Shown here piece after piece: positions 17,466 through 20,488 of a stretch of 20,488 bases of DNA (position 1 is the stretch's first letter; each line of letters begins with the position of its first letter). Position numbers and translations under genes: made by a program. The notes beneath the pieces were generated by a model. It was not told the origin of the DNA, made no database searches, and saw nothing but the letters and a program-made list of their open reading frames with translations. The stretch comes from Hyphochytrium catenoides (Eukaryota; Sar; Hyphochytriomycetes; Hyphochytriales; Hyphochytriaceae), in assembly GCA_900088475.1 (NCBI GenBank), contig FLMG01000639.1:1-20488 (forward strand), read 5' to 3'.

Positions 17466-20456
17466 CTAAACCTCCAAGACGTCAATGCCTTCCGCCTCCT
17501 TGTATGCTGCGTTGCTGGCCATGGGCGCCGGCTGATCGTCATCGGGATCATCGCCAAAGAGATCAAAGGCATCAACTGCTGCTCCAGTGCTATCGTCGCT
17601 GTCCTCCTTGTCTCCCCCTGACTCTTTTTCCTTCTTAGGGTCTTCGGTCTTTTTCTTTGTGCGAATTTTCAGCCCTTTTTCTCTAGAAAAGCGCGTGCTG
17701 GCGCCGTAAGGACCATAGGCAGGGGTTGTTGCCGCCGCCATCGTTATTTTTGCTTTCTCTGCTGGGCTGAGCTGTTTCAGAGGGACGCTCCCATCCTAGT
17801 GGTAGCGAGGAGAGACTTATCAGAACTAAACCGGGAGCCACGAGCTATCGTCAGACGTGGAAGATAGAGAGAGGAACATAGAGGGAGCAGCCGATTGAAG
17901 CCGAGAAACAACCCAATGGAGCGCAGAGACATAAGGATATACCCAGAGAACTATCAGGAAGCAGTGACCCACAGCGCCTCACCTGAACAACCAGGAGGTC
18001 TCCACTGCTGGGCATGGCCCTACGATATAGGTCACTAGCATCCGAGAAGTCCAGCCAAGAGTGACAAGGCAGCTGTGAGACTTTAATCGTCTGATACGAC
18101 GGCACCAGAAGGACTTGAAGATCTCGCAATGACTCTACACCATATATCGCTGCGAGCTTCTCCCCCAGGCGCTCAAGCTGTTGAGAATCGTTGAAGTCAG
18201 GCAAAAGAAAGTTGAGGAGCCGCTAAAAGTGCCAGAAAGGAGGCTGTCCGACCACCTTGATAAACAACAAAGGGGAGACATACCCATGATGCTTGTTCTA
18301 TTAACGACTGCTTCGCATATCCAGGCTGCTGCCCAATGTTGACTTCAATTTTCTTTCCTAAAGTCCATGACTCCCGATTAAACCACTGGCAACAGATGAT
18401 GACCTAGTGAAAGGTGGATCAGAAGAGGGGTAGAGTCATGTGTGAACCTAGTCTATCCGTCTCTAATCCTCCAGATGTCAAGGAGGCAGCTCACCTCTCC
18501 TGAATTAAGTTTCTCCTCTCTTGGAAGAACTTGCACTCCTACGGTTCGACCTTCATAGAGCACTTGGGGTCCCGCCTGGTCCATCGTCGTTCCATCAACG
18601 TAAATCTTGGACATCCTATAATAGCAAAGGTGAGCGAGAGAGTTTAACGTGACCAGGCACAAGAGAGGGAGCAAGAAAGACGACCATGACAGAGAAGGAG
18701 CAACTGGACGACAGGGGCTGATGAACCTTGAGCCAAGCACTTCTCGAAGCCTGACGCGGCGAGGTGATGCATCCTTAGGTAGCTTTCCCGCCTCCTTTAG
18801 CTTCTCCATGACTGCTGTCCGAATGCCATCGATCTAAAGGCAGGAGAACAGAAGATAAATAATAAACAAAAGAGAAATGTTGGCGCACAGCGTTCGCTAG
18901 TGCCAGGCGGCACAGAAGAATTGTACTTCAAGGCGAAACCACCGTAACGAATGGCAAAAGAAACGATTTAGAAAGAAAAAGAACTAGGGCAAAACCATCA
19001 TATTGCTTTTAGAATGCCTTCCTGGCCGCAAACCGCATGGTTCAGATCTTACCTTTGAACTCTTACTAATCACCAGGGTGGTCAGCTGCTCGATCTCATC
19101 CGAGTGCACCGACGTGTCGACTATTAGACTCGAAATTGGTTTGCGCAGTGCTGCACCATCATGAAGTCAGAGAAAGGCTCTGCGTAGCTGCCCACCCCTT
19201 TCTAAGCGAATCTCTCCCTCACCGCATTGTCCGCCAGCAACCTGCACAGCCTTAGCGGGAGATGCAGGGTCACAATCGCCCTCAACCTCCATAGGATCGT
19301 TTACTCGGACCCAGTCTGCCAGTCGCTTGGCGGTCTGTTCCTCTTCAGCCTCTTCCATCTTCGTATCCGATCCTGCTTTCTGTTCTTCGTTCTCTTCAGT
19401 AAGGCTAAAGTATGCCGACAGGTCCAGATCCTTAGGCCTATAGATAGCAAATTTTATGTTGAACTCTCCCAGACGTAGTGGCCTCCCGCGCTCAATGTGC
19501 ACAGTTTGGTCCATCTGTGTAAATGCCTTGATTTGAAGCGTATCCTCCTGTTAAACGACAAATACCAGCGCAAAGCCAGGCCAGCTTTAGTGACTAAGAG
19601 TATCCAGAGAGTCAGTGGGACGGCATTGAGAAGTTATTGTGGGCCTTACCTTGATTTCTTGGCCATATGAGCTCGCTCTTTTCACTTTGAACTCGTCAGT
19701 CAAGAGGCCGATAACTTCAGCGATGAGTTTCTTCAGTACAGCGAAGGAGTCACGGCGATCAACACTGCAAGAGGCACCGCAACACGTGAGCTATCCCGGG
19801 ACACTTCCAAGGTCTGCTGGATATTGTCTGAGCAATAGTCCTCGCTTTCTCTGAAAAGCCCTTATGGGCCCAAGGAAACAATATCTGTCTGCTCTCTCTC
19901 CCCTCTACGCCCTAGACTTACATGACTTCTTGATCGTATTCCTTTTCGCCCGGCTTATTGAAGCGCACAGTGATTATATTGTCTAGTGCTTCCTTAGCCT
20001 TTTCCACAGCATCAGAGGACTGCTGTTCGCCGTCTCCATTCTCCTGCAAGTCGTCGTCTGACTGTTCTCGGCACTCGACGTAAAGATCTCCATTGAGCCT
20101 TAGGTCATCCTTCAAAAGAGCTGTTTCCCCTCTCAAGACATACGACCGCCTCATCCAGGAGGTGGACTCCAGTCTCACAAACCGAAGCCCCAGACCTGGC
20201 CTTCCAAAAATCTTTGAAGCCTCCTCACGAAGTCCACGGAGGGTCGTATCCTGTCCAAAAACATTGCAAAGCCCCACAACCTGTTAGTCATCGACGGCAA
20301 AGAGAGGGAGAGAGAAGGCTTCTTTGTCATCTTCAAGACCAAGAAGTACCTTTGGGAACTGTCTAGAGATCGCGGGCTCAAACTTATTAGTCTTCGGATT
20401 GAGCAAGATGAGGTTCAAGTTGACAGCTTCAGGGTCATACGGTGTCCAGCTCTCCC
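17466..20456 (-). CDS. USP40/USP47-like ubiquitin carboxyl-terminal hydrolase, C-terminal part (5' partial)
   Basis: Ten exons are modelled on the minus strand: 20456-20350, 20280-19922, 19764-19650, 19547-19223, 19150-19053, 18833-18727, 18615-18495, 18403-18284, 18222-17983, 17795-17466. All introns are GT-AG with matching phases, giving 639 residues without a stop until TAG at 17466. The catalytic domain lies beyond the window. What is seen are tandem ubiquitin-like modules in the order known from USP47: VVGLCNVFGQDTTLRGLREE, DRRDSFAVLKKLIAEVIGLL with FKVKRASSYGQEIK, IERGRPLRLGEFNIKFAIYR, SLIVDTSVHSDEIEQLTTLV, RRVRLREVLGSR, KIYVDGTTMDQAG, an LERLGEKLAAIYGVESLRDL module with LPCHSWLDF, and the closing FSREKGLKIRTKKK. 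It removes ubiquitin from substrates; USP47 itself acts in base-excision repair and growth signalling, but that role here is inference. The last exon adds an acidic/Lys tail containing VDAFDLFGDDPDDD. The 17741 ATG in that exon is internal, not a separate gene start. The first exon boundary is the least certain. Confidence 0.85.
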
Positions 20457-20488
20457 CTAAGCCATCCAAGCGTCAAAAGGTGCCATTA

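Noticed and set aside
17466-17741. Separate small acidic protein gene starting at the ATG at 17741
   Set aside because: The frame is open upstream to a good acceptor at 17796, and the residues before the ATG continue the USP-like protein in phase with the preceding exon.

Overview
The window looks like nuclear DNA of a eukaryote, probably a unicellular alga or other protist. The right-hand genes are split by short GT-AG introns (about 57-241 bp), start codons sit in Kozak-like contexts, and the left and middle are full of decayed non-LTR retrotransposon pieces. I cannot fix the lineage from sequence alone. There are no operons, Shine-Dalgarno sites, CRISPR arrays or prokaryotic features, and I found no convincing tRNA or rRNA gene.

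Left region (1-3060): the end of one non-LTR retrotransposon (C-terminal piece of its polyprotein plus 3' UTR) is followed head-to-tail by a second, internally deleted copy. The second copy keeps an ORF1 with an RRM-like domain and the zinc-finger start of ORF2. Both end in the same ~136-bp 3' sequence carrying AATAAA (1252-1387 and 2692-2828).

Middle-left (3640-5744): a short retroelement relic, then one intact intronless gene on the minus strand (4806-5744) for a START-domain lipid-binding protein with an N-terminal signal-like hydrophobic segment.

Middle (7180-12040): a graveyard of at least seven 5'-truncated copies of a second retroelement family, in both orientations. Most copies show some of the following: a C-terminal 'PLVWESFGGAM' block, a conserved acidic 'EEINYDSSF' peptide, and a long (TTC)n/(GAA)n tail. 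These tails explain the extreme pyrimidine/purine tracts. Two further relics of the family lie at 2890-3060 and 3640-3910.

Right region (13143-20488): three genes. A 404-codon ORF of unknown function on the plus strand (13143-14357) converges on a five-exon PP2C-type protein phosphatase on the minus strand (14596-16270; 377 aa as modelled). Upstream of that on the same strand is the 3' part of a large USP40/USP47-like ubiquitin carboxyl-terminal hydrolase (17466 to beyond 20456), modelled as ten exons whose reading phases all agree. It lacks its catalytic domain only because that lies beyond the window edge.

The genes do not form an obvious pathway. They are housekeeping or signalling genes (lipid transfer, dephosphorylation, deubiquitination) beside a repeat-rich block. 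The most unusual content is the retroelement material: a deletion derivative joined head-to-tail to another copy, and a family carrying a conserved acidic C-terminal peptide with a shared 3'-terminal box.
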